Below, piece after piece: positions 8,601 to 18,791 of a stretch of DNA of 64,000 nt (within the stretch, counting starts at the first letter, position 1; each line of letters starts with the position of its first letter). A program made the position numbers and the translations under genes. Origin of the DNA: Trabulsiella odontotermitis (GTDB lineage: Bacteria; Pseudomonadota; Gammaproteobacteria; Enterobacterales; Enterobacteriaceae); the NCBI RefSeq assembly GCF_001297775.1, contig NZ_LIFX01000014.1, positions 62,001 through 126,000 of the forward strand. Reading direction: 5' to 3'. The notes under the pieces were generated by a model. It had not been told where the DNA came from. It saw only the letters and a program-made list of their open reading frames with translations, and did no database searches.

Positions 8601-9010
8601 CAGACGACCGCCGTTGTCAGCCGCGATGAGCAACACAATCTTCCCTGCTCATCAAAAATCTCAATCTGCCAGACCTGATGTCGACTGCCCGCATGGAGCG
8701 CAGAACAGACGCCGCGAACGCGACCGCTGCTCACTGCGCGAATATGATTGGCGTTAACTTCCAGCCCGACCACTTTCTGATCACCCTCGGTACAGAGATA
8801 ACCGGCCACCGATCCCAGCGTTTCCGCCAGCACCACGGACGCGCCGCCGTGCAACAGACCAAACGGCTGTTGAGTACGGTTATCTACCGGCATCGTCGCT
8901 TCGATGGTGTTGTCAGTAAAGCGGTCAAACTGAATATCCAGCAGCCCCACCATGTTGTTTTTACCCATGGCGTTGAGGTCGTTAAGCGTCGCGGTGCGTT
9001 TCCAGATCAT
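8600..9010 (-). CDS. menI: 1,4-dihydroxy-2-naphthoyl-CoA hydrolase MenI
   Basis: A 136-residue hotdog-fold thioesterase (E. coli YdiI) that releases dihydroxynaphthoate from its CoA ester in menaquinone synthesis. The hotdog motif [16 protein letters not shown] is present, with the catalytic Glu63. Its start overlaps the ydiJ stop (TCAT on the plus strand), so it is co-translated with ydiJ, as in E. coli. Confidence 0.95.
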   Translation of the reverse strand: MIWKRTATLNDLNAMGKNNMVGLLDIQFDRFTDNTIEATMPVDNRTQQPFGLLHGGASVVLAETLGSVAGYLCTEGDQKVVGLEVNANHIRAVSSGRVRGVCSALHAGSRHQVWQIEIFDEQGRLCCSSRLTTAVV

Positions 9011-12000
9011 CCAAGGATCTCCAGTAATGCCTGTAGCGGATGGCGAACGCCATTCCCTTCAATACGTTTCACCTGACTCCGGCATGAATAGCCCGTTGCC
9101 AGACAGCGATTTTTCGGCAGTGTCTGCATGGACGGCTGCCAGGAGAGCGCGTAGATCCCCAGCGAATTCGCATGATTTTTGACTTCATGACCATACGTGC
9201 CCGCCATTCCGCAGCAACCCACGTTGATATTTTCCAGTTTTGCGCCGAGACGCGCAAACAGCGCAGCCCACTGTTGTGGCGCGGCGGGTAGCGCCGTGAC
9301 CTCTGTGCAGTGACCAAAGAGATACCACGATTCACCGCTCACTTCTCGCGCCACGACATTCTCCAGCGCCAGTGGTAGCCATTCATGCACCAGCATGACG
9401 TGGAAATCGCCGCGCCCGGCGCCGAGCACCTGCTTGTACTCATCGCGATAACAGAGCACCAGCGCCGGATCAACGCCCACCATCGGCATGCCAAGCTGCG
9501 CAATGCGGCTGAGAAAATCCGATGTTTTTTTCGCGGTTCTGGCGAAGCGGGCAAGGAACCCTTTGATATGCTGCGCTTTACCGTTGGGCGAGAACGGCAG
9601 CAGTACGGGCTGATAACCGACCTTTTCCACCAGCCGGACAAAATCCGCCACCACCTGTGCGTCGTAATAGCTGGTAAACGGATCCTGGACCACCAGCACC
9701 GTTTTCGCTTTTTGCTCAGCACTCAGGGCCTCAAGCTGCTCCAGCGTCATGTTCGCCGAGCGGTGACCCACCATCCTTTGTTGCAGCGATGGCACCGAAA
9801 GCAGCGGCAGATCAATCATGCCGATATGTTTTTCGGACAGACGGCGCACCCAGGGCTGGTTGATAAAGAAGTTAAACGTTTTAGGCGCGCGCGCCATCAG
9901 CGGCGCATAGCTTTCAACGGTGGCGACCAGATGATCGCGCACCGGACGCAAATAGCGGGAATGATAAAGTTGCAGGAAGCGTGAGCGGAACTCCGGCACG
10001 TCGATTTTGATCGGACACTGGGTCGTGCAGGCTTTACAGGCAAGACAGCCTGACATCGCCTCCTTCACCTCATGGGAGAAATCGTATTCGCCTTTACGCG
10101 CATGCCAGCTGTTACGTGTGCGTTCAATGAGCGAGCGCAGGCTGACGCGTTTTTCCGGCAGCTCTTTTTCCAGTTTCAGCGGATCAACGCCCCGGTCAGC
10201 CAGCAGGCGCAGCCATTCGCGCACCAGCGTCGCGCGCCCTTTCGGCGAATGAATGCGGTTGCTGGTGATTTTCATCGACGGACACATCGGGCTTCTGACA
10301 TCGAAGTTAAAGCACAGCCCGTTACCGTTACACTCCATCGCGCCACGCCAGGCGGTACGCACGATGCCAGGGATCTGCCGATCATATGTACCGCGCTTCA
10401 CCGCATCAACCTTCCTCATTGGCGCGTCAATGCCTTCCGGCGGGCAAATCTTGCCGGGGTTAAGCCGGTTGGCCGGGTCGAACGCCGCTTTAACCTTGCG
10501 CAGTTCGCCATACAGTTCGTCACCAAAGAATGCCGGGCTGTATTCTGCGCGGAAGCCTTTGCCGTGCTCGCCCCACAACAGGCCGCCATATTTTGCCGTC
10601 AGCGCCACCACCTCATCGGAGATCTGCTTCATCAGGATCTCCTGTTGCGGATCGCACATATCCAGCGCCGGGCGCACGTGCAACACACCGGCATCGACAT
10701 GACCAAACATGCCGTAGCTCAGGCCGTGGCTGTCCAGCAGCGCGCGGAACTCGGTGATATAGTCAGCGAGATGTTCAGGCGGCACGCAGGTATCTTCGGC
10801 AAAAGGAATGGGCTTCGCCGCCCCTTTCGCATTTCCCAGCAGCCCCACCGCTTTCTTACGCATCGCATAGATGCGCTCAATACCCGCCAGTTCCTCACAG
10901 ACCTGCCAGCCGATAACACCACCGGCGTTTTGTGCCATCAGCGCATCCAGGCGCTGACACAGCGTTTTAACCCGATCGTCAATCAGTTGCTGGTCGTCGC
11001 CCGCGAATTCGACGATATTCAGCCCCAGCATCACTTTATCTGCCACGTCAGTGATTAATTCACTTACGGAATGCCAGACGATATCTTCCCGCGCCAGATC
11101 CAGCACCTTTGAATCCACCGTTTCTACTGAGAGGGCGTTGGCTTCGACCATGAACGGCGCATTACGCAGTGCGGAATCAAACGAATCGTATTTAACGTTC
11201 ACCAACCGCCGCACCTTCGGCAGGCGGGTGATATCCAGACGCGCCTCGGTGATAAACGCCAGCGTGCCCTCGGAGCCAGTCAGCACGCGGGTTAAATCGA
11301 ACTCAGTCATATCATCATTAAAGACATGACGCAGATCGTAGCCGGTCAGAAAACGGTTCAGTTTGGGGAATTTGTCGATAATCAGCTGCCGGTTGTCGCG
11401 GCAGCGCTGATACACGGTGCGGTAAATACGGCCAATGGCCGACTGCTCTTTCGCCAGTGTTTCTGCCAGTTGCACTGGCATTGGCTGAGTATCAAGGATG
11501 TCGCCCCCCATTAACACCGCCCTGACGCCGAGCACGTGGTCCGACGTTTTGCCATACACCAGCGATCCCTGACCCGACGCATCGGTATTGATCATCCCGC
11601 CCAGCGTGGCGCGGTTACTGGTGGAGAGTTCAGGGGCGAAAAAATAGCCGTAGGGCTTGAGGAACTGATTCAACTGATCTTTGATGACACCGGCTTCCAC
11701 CCGCACCCAACCCTCTTCCGGGTTGATTTCAATGATGCGGTTCATGTAACGGGACAGATCGATAATAATGCCCTGATTGAGCGCCTGCCCGTTGGTGCCA
11801 GTACCGCCGCCACGCGGGGTAAACGTCAGCGACGTAAACCGTTCTTCAGCGGCCAGACGCGCCAGCAACGCGACATCGGCGGTAGAACGGGGAAATACCA
11901 CGGCATCCGGCAACAGTTGATAGATGCTGTTATCGGTGGACATCGTCAGTCGGTCGGCATAGCCGGTGGCGGTGTCGCCGGTGAAACCTTGCTGTTCCAG

Positions 12001-12063
12001 TACCTGCAAAAAAGTCAGCACCAGTTGGACGACACCTGGCGCCTGAGAAATCTGTGGGATCAT
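9007..12063 (-). CDS. ydiJ: FAD/Fe-S oxidoreductase YdiJ (D-2-hydroxyglutarate dehydrogenase type)
   Basis: A 1018-residue fusion flavoprotein. The N-terminal half is an FAD-linked oxidase with a PCMH-type domain (about residues 40-270, [15 protein letters not shown]) and the C-terminal FAD-oxidase fold. Near residue 665 is a 4Fe-4S motif [12 protein letters not shown], and the C-terminus has a cysteine-rich CCG-type domain ([14 protein letters not shown]). Related enzymes oxidise D-2-hydroxyglutarate, and E. coli YdiJ is assigned that activity. Full length with no disruption. It forms a two-gene operon with menI. Confidence 0.93.
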   Translation of the reverse strand: MIPQISQAPGVVQLVLTFLQVLEQQGFTGDTATGYADRLTMSTDNSIYQLLPDAVVFPRSTADVALLARLAAEERFTSLTFTPRGGGTGTNGQALNQGIIIDLSRYMNRIIEINPEEGWVRVEAGVIKDQLNQFLKPYGYFFAPELSTSNRATLGGMINTDASGQGSLVYGKTSDHVLGVRAVLMGGDILDTQPMPVQLAETLAKEQSAIGRIYRTVYQRCRDNRQLIIDKFPKLNRFLTGYDLRHVFNDDMTEFDLTRVLTGSEGTLAFITEARLDITRLPKVRRLVNVKYDSFDSALRNAPFMVEANALSVETVDSKVLDLAREDIVWHSVSELITDVADKVMLGLNIVEFAGDDQQLIDDRVKTLCQRLDALMAQNAGGVIGWQVCEELAGIERIYAMRKKAVGLLGNAKGAAKPIPFAEDTCVPPEHLADYITEFRALLDSHGLSYGMFGHVDAGVLHVRPALDMCDPQQEILMKQISDEVVALTAKYGGLLWGEHGKGFRAEYSPAFFGDELYGELRKVKAAFDPANRLNPGKICPPEGIDAPMRKVDAVKRGTYDRQIPGIVRTAWRGAMECNGNGLCFNFDVRSPMCPSMKITSNRIHSPKGRATLVREWLRLLADRGVDPLKLEKELPEKRVSLRSLIERTRNSWHARKGEYDFSHEVKEAMSGCLACKACTTQCPIKIDVPEFRSRFLQLYHSRYLRPVRDHLVATVESYAPLMARAPKTFNFFINQPWVRRLSEKHIGMIDLPLLSVPSLQQRMVGHRSANMTLEQLEALSAEQKAKTVLVVQDPFTSYYDAQVVADFVRLVEKVGYQPVLLPFSPNGKAQHIKGFLARFARTAKKTSDFLSRIAQLGMPMVGVDPALVLCYRDEYKQVLGAGRGDFHVMLVHEWLPLALENVVAREVSGESWYLFGHCTEVTALPAAPQQWAALFARLGAKLENINVGCCGMAGTYGHEVKNHANSLGIYALSWQPSMQTLPKNRCLATGYSCRSQVKRIEGNGVRHPLQALLEILG

Positions 12064-12228
12064 TACGCTTGACCCTGCCTGATAATGTTGTGTTGTGAGT
12101 AATTAATCGGTTGCGTTGCGCATTTATCGTTGTATCACATTTTTTTCTTATGCGCCCATCAGAATTATGTGCTCAAATTTATTGATATTATTATTTGTCA
12201 GACACGATTGTTTAAGGGAAAAACATCT

Positions 12229-13356
12229 ATGGTAAGTCTTCGTCAGCCAAAAGACATTCCGCAAATACTGTTGTCGGTGCTGTTCCTGGCCCTCATCATT
12301 ACTGCCTGTTTATGGATAATCCAGCCGTTTATTCTTGGCTTCGCCTGGGCGGGGACGATTGTTATCGCCACCTGGCCGGTGCTGCTTCGTCTGCAACGCC
12401 TCCTTTTTGGCCGCCGTTCACTGGCCGTGCTGGTGATGACCCTGCTGTTGTTTTTGCTGTTTGTCATCCCGGTTGCGCTGCTGGTCAACAGCCTGGTGGA
12501 CGGTAGCGGTCCGCTGATCCATGACATCACCAGCGGCAGTTTCACACTGCCGGACTTCGCGTGGCTGAACAGCATTCCGTTTATTGGTGCAAAACTTTAT
12601 GGCGCCTGGCACAGCCTGCTCGATATGGGCGGCACGGCGATCATGGCGAAGGTACGCCCGTATATCGGCGCGACCACCACCTGGTTTGTTGGTCAGGCCG
12701 CGCACATCGGGCGCTTCCTGCTGCACTGCGGCCTGATGCTGCTCTTCAGCGCATTGCTCTACTGGCGCGGTGAAAAAGTGGCGTATGGCATTCGCTACTT
12801 CGCCACGCGTCTCGCCGGACGCCGGGGTGATGCCGCGGTCCTGCTGGCTGGACAGGCCATCCGCGCCGTCGCGCTGGGCGTGGTGGTGACTGCGCTGGTG
12901 CAGGCGGTTCTCGGCGGATTCGGGCTGGCAATTTCAGGTGTCCCTTACGCGACACTGTTGACCGTGGTGATGGTCTTTACCTGCCTGGTACAACTCGGGC
13001 CATTGCCGGTCCTGATCCCGTCAATCATCTGGCTGTACTGGAGTGGCGATACTACCTGGGGCACCGTGCTGCTGGTCTGGAGTTGTGTGGTCGGTACGAT
13101 GGATAACGTTATCCGCCCGGTGCTCATTCGCATGGGCGCCGACCTGCCGATGATTTTGATCCTCTCCGGCGTTATCGGCGGTCTGGTCGCGTTCGGCATG
13201 ATCGGCCTGTTTATTGGTCCGGTGCTGCTTGCCGTCTCCTGGCGGCTGTACGACGCCTGGGTTCACGAAGTTCCGCCACCGCCTGATAACCCGGATCAGG
13301 TGCTTGCGGAGCTGGAAGAGATTGAAGACGACAGCGAGCAGGCCGCAAAACTGTAA
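12229..13356 (+). CDS. ydiK: AI-2E family transporter-like membrane protein YdiK
   Basis: A 375-residue UPF0118/AI-2E family protein. Paired hydrophobic segments sit at the N-terminus (LLSVLFLALIITACLWII and the next helix), with a long periplasmic-type loop and a block of five to six helices in the second half. The acidic C-terminal tail (ELEEIEDDSEQ) is cytoplasmic in the family. Some relatives export autoinducer-2 or act as Na+/H+ antiporters; the substrate of YdiK is unknown. Start at 12229 (MVSLRQPKD) fits E. coli YdiK; the frame from 12130 is longer but unsupported. Confidence 0.92.
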   Translation: MVSLRQPKDIPQILLSVLFLALIITACLWIIQPFILGFAWAGTIVIATWPVLLRLQRLLFGRRSLAVLVMTLLLFLLFVIPVALLVNSLVDGSGPLIHDITSGSFTLPDFAWLNSIPFIGAKLYGAWHSLLDMGGTAIMAKVRPYIGATTTWFVGQAAHIGRFLLHCGLMLLFSALLYWRGEKVAYGIRYFATRLAGRRGDAAVLLAGQAIRAVALGVVVTALVQAVLGGFGLAISGVPYATLLTVVMVFTCLVQLGPLPVLIPSIIWLYWSGDTTWGTVLLVWSCVVGTMDNVIRPVLIRMGADLPMILILSGVIGGLVAFGMIGLFIGPVLLAVSWRLYDAWVHEVPPPPDNPDQVLAELEEIEDDSEQAAKL

Positions 13357-13489
13357 GCGAGCAAGGCGGGGAAACTCGCCTTATCTATAAGATATATTAA
13401 TCATTCGTTTCGTTCACACTGCCACTTATGCTTATACCTGTTCCCACTGCCAGTATTTATCTCGCAAATCATTCATCTCTCTTTAACTA

Positions 13490-13533
13490 TTGAGACGAAT
13501 CTGATCGACGCAAAAATCCCCTGTGCCTACTAT
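13490..13533 (+). promoter_or_regulatory. rprA promoter with RcsB box
   Basis: TTGAGACGAATCTGATC at 13490-13506 matches the RcsB site upstream of E. coli rprA, and TACTAT at 13528-13533 is a -10 element 6 nt before the sRNA start. This predicts activation by the Rcs envelope-stress phosphorelay. Confidence 0.8.
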
Positions 13534-13539
13534 TAGGGC

Positions 13540-13647
13540 ACGGTTATAAATCAAGATATTGATTTATAAATCATGGAAATCCCCTGAGTGAAACAACGAA
13601 TTGCTGTGTGTAGTCTTTGCCCATCTCCCACGATGGGCTTTTTTTTT
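13540..13647 (+). ncRNA. rprA: RprA small RNA
   Basis: About 108 nt that I recognise as RprA. The 5' hairpin region ACGGTTATAAATCAAGATAT is followed by the highly conserved central seed (AATCCCCTGAGTGAAACAAC) and a CCCATC...GATGGG terminator with eight or nine Ts. RprA is an Hfq-dependent activator of rpoS translation and represses csgD, among other targets. It follows ydiK, as in E. coli. Differences from the E. coli sequence fall mostly in the first hairpin. Confidence 0.95.
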
Positions 13648-13722
13648 AGAAATAACGCAGCGAGTAAGTCAAAAAAAAATCCCCGGTCTCTCAACCAGGG
13701 ATTTTTTATTTCAACAAGACTG

Positions 13723-16101
13723 CTATTTATTGAGTTCTGCCAGGCTCAGCCAGGTCTGCACGACGGTGTCCGGGTTGAGCGACAGGCTGTCGATCCCCTC
13801 TTCCATCAGCCAGGCGGCGAAGTCTTCGTGGTCGGACGGACCCTGACCGCAGATACCAACGTATTTGCCCTGCTGTTTCGCTGTGCGTATCGCCATTGAC
13901 AACAGCGCTTTCACCGCATCGTTACGCTCATCAAACAGCTCAGAGACCACGCCGGAATCACGATCCAGACCCAGCGTCAGCTGCGTCATATCGTTAGAGC
14001 CGATGGAGAAGCCGTCGAAGTGCTCGAGGAACTGTTCCGCTAGCAGTGCGTTGGATGGGATTTCGCACATCATAATGACTTTCAGGCCGTTCTCGCCACG
14101 CTTCAGTCCCTGACGTGCCAGTTCATCAACTACCGCTTTTGCCTGCGCCACGGTACGCACGAACGGGATCATAATTTCGACGTTGGTTAAGCCCATGTCG
14201 TTGCGAACGCGTTTCACTGCCTCGCACTCCAGCGCAAAGCAATCGCGAAAACTGTCAGAGACATAACGTCCGGCGCCGCGGAAGCCCAGCATCGGGTTTT
14301 CTTCGTCTGGCTCGTAACGCTCGCCACCCACCAGGTTAGCGTATTCGTTGGATTTAAAGTCAGAGAGGCGAACGATAACGCGCTTCGGATAAAACGCCGC
14401 ACCCAGCGTGGCAATCCCTTCCGTCAGACGCCCGACGTAAAACTCTTTCGGTGAATCGTAGCCTTTCATCATCTCGCGGATTTCGTTCTGCAGCGCAGGC
14501 TCCTGGTCATCGAATTCCAGCAGTGCACGCGGGTGAACGCCAATCATCCGGTTGATAATAAATTCGAGACGCGCCAGCCCTACGCCTTCATTCGGCAGGC
14601 AGGCGAAATCAAACGCGCGATCCGGGTTACCGACGTTCATCATGATCTTCAGCGGCAGATCCGGCATGGTATCCACGCTGGAGCTTTTCACGCTGAAATC
14701 GAGCAGTTCAGCATAGACGTAGCCGGTGTCGCCTTCCGCACAGGAAACCGTGACCTTTTCGCCATCTTTCATGCGTTCGGTGGCATCGCCACAACCGACA
14801 ACCGCCGGAATGCCCAGTTCACGGGCGATAATCGCCGCGTGGCAAGTACGACCGCCACGGTTGGTAACAATCGCTGCCGCTTTTTTCATGATCGGTTCCC
14901 AGTCCGGGTCGGTCATGTCGGTGACCAGTACGTCGCCCGGCTGGATGCGGTTCATTTCACTGATATCGTGAATCACCTTCACTTCGCCAGCGCCGATGCG
15001 GTGCCCGATAGCGCGGCCTTCAGCGATAATTTTACCCTGTGCGTGAAGCGTGTAGCGCTCCATCACCTGACCGCGTGAACGCACCGTTTCAGGACGTGCC
15101 TGAACAATAAACAGCTTGCCGGTGTGACCATCTTTTGCCCACTCGATATCCATCGGGCGGCCATAATGTTTTTCAATCTGGATAGCTTGTTTCGCCAGCG
15201 CCTGCACTTCCTCGTTGGTCAGCGAGAAAACATCGCGCTGCTCCTGCGGAACATCTTCAATGCGCACCTGCTTGCCGTGTTCCTGCGTCGGCGCATAGAC
15301 CATGCGGATCTTTTTGGAGCCCATGGTGCGGCGCACGATAGCCGGGCGACTGGCCGCCAGCGTCGGTTTGTGGACGTAAAACTCATCCGGGTTCACCGCG
15401 CCCTGCACCACCATTTCGCCCAGACCCCAGGCGGAGGTGATGAACACAACCTGATCGAAACCGGATTCGGTATCGATGGAGAACATCACGCCAGATGACG
15501 CGAGATCGGAACGAACCATGCGCTGTACGCCCGCAGAGAGCGCGACGCCGCGGTGATCGTAGCCCTGATGCACACGATAGGAGATGGCGCGGTCGTTAAA
15601 CAGCGAAGCAAAAACGTGCTTCACCGCCACCAGAACGGCATCAAAGCCCTGTACGTTGAGGAACGTTTCTTGCTGACCGGCGAAGGAGGCATCCGGCATA
15701 TCTTCTGCCGTGGCGGAAGAGCGGACCGCGAAGGAGGCGTCTGCATCATCGGCAGAAAGTTGCTCGTAGGCTTCGCGGATGGCAGTTTCCAGTTCGCTCT
15801 GGAAAGGTGTGTCGATGATCCACTGGCGGATCTGCGCTCCGGCTTTCGCCAGCGCGGTTACGTCATCAATATCGGTCTCATCCAGCAACTGATAAATGCG
15901 CTGGTTGACACCGCTCTGGTCGAGAAACTGATTAAATGCATCTGCAGTGGTCGCAAATCCGTTGGGAACTGAAACGCCCAGACCGGACAGATTTGTAATC
16001 ATTTCACCCAGGGAGGCATTTTTGCCCCCAACTCTGTCTACATCATTCATGCCGAGTTGGTTGTACCAAAGCACCAGCGGTGACGAGCCATTGTTGGACA
16101 T
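13723..16101 (-). CDS. ppsA: Phosphoenolpyruvate synthase
   Basis: A 792-residue PEP synthase that converts pyruvate, ATP and water to PEP, AMP and phosphate during gluconeogenesis. Domains in order are the N-terminal ATP-binding domain (about 20-350, starting [11 protein letters not shown]), the swivelling phosphohistidine domain with the catalytic His in [14 protein letters not shown], and the C-terminal PEP/pyruvate TIM barrel ([15 protein letters not shown]). The start at 16101 ([13 protein letters not shown]) gives the E. coli length; an 18-residue upstream extension is unlikely. The promoter has a Cra site, and the gene is divergent from its regulator ppsR. The aroD/ydiB/ydiF-type genes that separate it from rprA in E. 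coli are absent. Confidence 0.97.
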   Translation of the reverse strand: MSNNGSSPLVLWYNQLGMNDVDRVGGKNASLGEMITNLSGLGVSVPNGFATTADAFNQFLDQSGVNQRIYQLLDETDIDDVTALAKAGAQIRQWIIDTPFQSELETAIREAYEQLSADDADASFAVRSSATAEDMPDASFAGQQETFLNVQGFDAVLVAVKHVFASLFNDRAISYRVHQGYDHRGVALSAGVQRMVRSDLASSGVMFSIDTESGFDQVVFITSAWGLGEMVVQGAVNPDEFYVHKPTLAASRPAIVRRTMGSKKIRMVYAPTQEHGKQVRIEDVPQEQRDVFSLTNEEVQALAKQAIQIEKHYGRPMDIEWAKDGHTGKLFIVQARPETVRSRGQVMERYTLHAQGKIIAEGRAIGHRIGAGEVKVIHDISEMNRIQPGDVLVTDMTDPDWEPIMKKAAAIVTNRGGRTCHAAIIARELGIPAVVGCGDATERMKDGEKVTVSCAEGDTGYVYAELLDFSVKSSSVDTMPDLPLKIMMNVGNPDRAFDFACLPNEGVGLARLEFIINRMIGVHPRALLEFDDQEPALQNEIREMMKGYDSPKEFYVGRLTEGIATLGAAFYPKRVIVRLSDFKSNEYANLVGGERYEPDEENPMLGFRGAGRYVSDSFRDCFALECEAVKRVRNDMGLTNVEIMIPFVRTVAQAKAVVDELARQGLKRGENGLKVIMMCEIPSNALLAEQFLEHFDGFSIGSNDMTQLTLGLDRDSGVVSELFDERNDAVKALLSMAIRTAKQQGKYVGICGQGPSDHEDFAAWLMEEGIDSLSLNPDTVVQTWLSLAELNK

Positions 16102-16191
16102 CGAAACAATCCTTTTGTGATTTAAGAACGGGTGCCAGTCATGCACTGGCGACACGAATTATCCTCGCATAATTACGCCGCTGATAAAAAC

Positions 16192-16205
16192 GGTGAATCG
16201 TTCAA
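16192..16205. promoter_or_regulatory. Cra (FruR) operator upstream of ppsA
   Basis: GGTGAATCGTTCAA fits every position of the Cra consensus RSTGAAWCSNTHHW. Cra activates ppsA in E. coli, and the site lies 91 nt upstream of the ppsA start codon, in the ppsA-ppsR gap. Confidence 0.8.
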
Positions 16206-16438
16206 GCAATTTAATTTTTTTGATTTTCAGACAACTCCGCGAAATGAGGTAACCTGCTGATTTACCAGCAATCCCCTACAAACCCTCGGTATAAGAAAAA
16301 CTATTTTGAAAATGAACTGGTCTTTTCATTAAAAATAAAAATAGCGTTTCACTCTTAAATGAGACAAATGACGCTGCGTTATGATTAAATTTAATTTACT
16401 CTTTCAGATAATTAAGCAGAGTAAACCGGATGGTCAAA

Positions 16439-17272
16439 ATGGAAAATGCAGTAGATCGCCACGTATTTTATATTTCTGATGGAACAGCCATTACGGCGGA
16501 AGTGCTTGGTCATGCAGTGATGTCCCAGTTTCCTGTCTCTATCAATAGCATCACCCTGCCGTTTGTTGAGAGCGAAAGCCGCGCCAGAGCAGTCAAAGAG
16601 CAGATCGACGCCATTTATCAGCAAACCGGTGTCCGGCCACTGGTCTTTTATTCCATCGTTATTCCGGAAATTCGCCACATTATTCTGCAAAGCGAGGGAT
16701 TCTGTCAGGACATTGTTCAGGCATTAGTCGCTCCGCTGCAGGAAGAGATGAAGCTGGACCCGACTCCGGTTGCCCACCGAACCCACGGGCTGACGCCAGG
16801 CAACCTGACTAAATATGATGCGCGTATCGCCGCCATTGACTACACGCTGGCGCATGATGACGGCATTTCGCTGCGCAATCTCGATCAGGCGCAGGTGATC
16901 CTGTTAGGCGTATCGCGCTGTGGCAAAACGCCCACCAGCCTCTACCTGGCAATGCAGTTTGGTATTCGGGCGGCAAACTACCCGTTTATCGCCGATGATA
17001 TGGACAATCTGGTTCTGCCTGCCACGCTGAAACCCTTACAACATAAAATGTTTGGCCTGACGATTAATCCGGAACGCCTGGCAGCTATCCGTGAAGAACG
17101 GCGGGAAAACAGCCGTTACGCGTCGCTGCGTCAGTGCCGCATGGAAGTGTCAGAAGTCGAGGCGCTGTACCGTAAAAATCAGATCCCTTACCTCAACAGT
17201 ACCAACTACTCGGTGGAAGAGATTGCCACCAAAATAATGGATCTGATGGGACTCAGTCGCAGAATGTACTAA
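16439..17272 (+). CDS. ppsR: PEP synthase regulatory protein (kinase/pyrophosphorylase)
   Basis: A 277-residue DUF299-family enzyme (E. coli YdiA) that inactivates PEP synthase by ADP-dependent phosphorylation and reactivates it by Pi-dependent dephosphorylation. The P-loop [15 protein letters not shown] lies near residue 155. The start at 16439 ([15 protein letters not shown]) matches the family; a GTG/ATG three codons upstream also exists. It faces away from its target gene ppsA. Its stop codon lies inside the TrpR operator of aroH. Confidence 0.96.
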   Translation: MENAVDRHVFYISDGTAITAEVLGHAVMSQFPVSINSITLPFVESESRARAVKEQIDAIYQQTGVRPLVFYSIVIPEIRHIILQSEGFCQDIVQALVAPLQEEMKLDPTPVAHRTHGLTPGNLTKYDARIAAIDYTLAHDDGISLRNLDQAQVILLGVSRCGKTPTSLYLAMQFGIRAANYPFIADDMDNLVLPATLKPLQHKMFGLTINPERLAAIREERRENSRYASLRQCRMEVSEVEALYRKNQIPYLNSTNYSVEEIATKIMDLMGLSRRMY

Positions 17273-17283
17273 TAAACTAGTAC
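17266..17283 (+). promoter_or_regulatory. TrpR operator of aroH
   Basis: GTACTAATAAACTAGTAC is a near-perfect palindrome matching the trp repressor consensus GTACTAGTTAACTAGTAC at all but a few central bases. It overlaps the last codons and TAA of ppsR and lies 143 nt before aroH. Tryptophan-bound TrpR represses aroH in E. coli. Confidence 0.88.
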
Positions 17284-17425
17284 AATGTAGCATCATCGTG
17301 TAAGATACATACCGTGATTGCATGCACCTCACGGCCAGGCTTGAATTCAGTCAGGATTGGTTTATCGTGATGGGCATCACTTCCGGTATTTCTGCCGATG
17401 AAGCAAACAATTTCTGAGACACCCA

Positions 17426-18472
17426 ATGAATAAAACTGATGAATTGCGTACCGCGCGGATGGACAGTCTGGTCACACCCGCGCAACTTGCGCAGCAATAC
17501 CCCGTTTCGCCTGCCGTCGCGGATCACGTGATCCAGTCGCGCCGTCGTATTGAGAAAATCCTTAATGGTGAAGACAGCCGCCTGCTGGTGGTGATTGGCC
17601 CTTGTTCTATTCATGATCTGGATGCTGCCATGGATTATGCGCGCCGCCTTGCAGCGCTGCGCAGTAAACATCAGGCGCATCTTGAGATCGTCATGCGCAC
17701 TTATTTTGAGAAACCGCGTACCGTTGTTGGCTGGAAAGGACTGATTTCCGATCCGGACCTTAACGGCAGCTATCGCGTGAATCATGGTATCGAACTGGCG
17801 CGCAAGCTGCTGTTGCAGGTGAATGAACTGGGCGTACCGACGGCCACCGAATTTCTCGATATGGTGACCGGGCAGTTTATCGCCGATCTCATCAGTTGGG
17901 GGGCGATTGGCGCGCGTACGACGGAAAGCCAGATCCACCGTGAAATGGCCTCAGCGCTCTCCTGCCCGGTCGGTTTTAAAAACGGGACAGATGGCAACAC
18001 CCGCATTGCGGTGGACGCCATTCGCGCGTCACGCGCCAGCCATATGTTCCTGTCACCGGATAAAAACGGCCAGATGACCATCTACCAGACCAGCGGTAAC
18101 CCGTACGGGCACATCATCATGCGCGGCGGGAAAAAGCCGAACTATTATGCTGAAGATATCGTTGCCGCCTGCGACACGCTGCATGAGTTTGATCTGCCGG
18201 AACATCTGGTGGTCGATTTCAGCCACGGGAACTGCCAGAAACAGCACCGGCGTCAGCTGGATGTCTGTGATGATGTCTGCGCGCAAATTCGCAATGGTTC
18301 AACGGCGATTGCGGGCGTGATGGCGGAGAGCTTCTTGCGTGAAGGCACTCAGAAAATCGTCGCCGGACAGCCTCTGGCGTATGGTCAGTCGATCACCGAC
18401 CCCTGCCTTAACTGGGAAGATAGCGAAGTGTTGCTGGAAAAACTGGCTGCCGCTGTCGCCACCCGTTTCTGA
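17426..18472 (+). CDS. aroH: DAHP synthase, Trp-sensitive
   Basis: A 348-residue class I 3-deoxy-D-arabino-heptulosonate 7-phosphate synthase, first step of the shikimate pathway (PEP plus erythrose 4-phosphate). It carries the family motifs VIGPCSIHD (metal-binding Cys), KPRTVVGWKGL and DFSHGNCQKQHRRQ. Sequence and length match the AroH isozyme, and the TrpR operator upstream confirms it over aroF/aroG. Confidence 0.97.
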   Translation: MNKTDELRTARMDSLVTPAQLAQQYPVSPAVADHVIQSRRRIEKILNGEDSRLLVVIGPCSIHDLDAAMDYARRLAALRSKHQAHLEIVMRTYFEKPRTVVGWKGLISDPDLNGSYRVNHGIELARKLLLQVNELGVPTATEFLDMVTGQFIADLISWGAIGARTTESQIHREMASALSCPVGFKNGTDGNTRIAVDAIRASRASHMFLSPDKNGQMTIYQTSGNPYGHIIMRGGKKPNYYAEDIVAACDTLHEFDLPEHLVVDFSHGNCQKQHRRQLDVCDDVCAQIRNGSTAIAGVMAESFLREGTQKIVAGQPLAYGQSITDPCLNWEDSEVLLEKLAAAVATRF

Positions 18473-18479
18473 TAAAACA

Positions 18480-18508
18480 CCCGCCGCTATCACTGCGGCG
18501 GGTATCTT
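18480..18508 (+). terminator. aroH terminator
   Basis: Stem CCCGCCGC/GCGGCGGG followed by TATCTTT, 8 nt after the aroH stop. Confidence 0.75.
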
Positions 18509-18554
18509 TACCTCTTTTTCATAAATAACGCTTGCTGCGGGTGAATGTATTATT

Positions 18555-18573
18555 GATAATGATTATCATTGTT
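18555..18573. promoter_or_regulatory. Fur box upstream of hemP
   Basis: GATAATGATTATCATTGTT matches the 19-bp Fur consensus at about 16 positions. It lies about 30 nt before the hemP start, so iron-dependent repression is expected. Confidence 0.88.
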
Positions 18574-18601
18574 ACATTGATAGTTGTTTAAAAACCGTAC
18601 T

Positions 18602-18787
18602 ATGCCTATGGACAGCTCCAGCGAACAGGATAAACCGAAAGAGAACACCCCTTATCCTGTGCCCACCGATCGCCGCATCAGCAGCCAGACGCTGTTAGGT
18701 CAGGAAGGTCGCGTGTTGATCGAACACAACGGCCATGAATACCTGCTTCGTCAGACCCACGCCGGGAAACTGATCCTGACAAAATAA
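18602..18787 (+). CDS. hemP: Hemin uptake protein HemP family
   Basis: A 61-residue HemP/YdiE protein with the diagnostic core [19 protein letters not shown] followed by [16 protein letters not shown]. HemP-type proteins are linked to iron and haem uptake and are Fur-controlled; their biochemical role is unclear. An in-frame TTG at 18584 and a second ATG at 18608 are alternative starts; none has a strong ribosome binding site, and I chose the ATG closest to the usual length. Confidence 0.9.
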   Translation: MPMDSSSEQDKPKENTPYPVPTDRRISSQTLLGQEGRVLIEHNGHEYLLRQTHAGKLILTK

Positions 18788-18791
18788 CCGT

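Noticed and set aside
10072-11058. 328-codon plus-strand frame inside ydiJ
   Set aside because: Antisense shadow of the long ydiJ gene with no recognisable domain; ydiJ is clearly the coding strand.
12064-12228. PurR operator upstream of ydiK
   Set aside because: E. coli ydiK has one, but the best stretch here (GCGCATTTATCGTTGT) is too far from the consensus to claim.
13357-13490. Possible extra gene between ydiK and rprA
   Set aside because: No start with a ribosome binding site and no open frame of useful length; the bases are promoter sequence for rprA.
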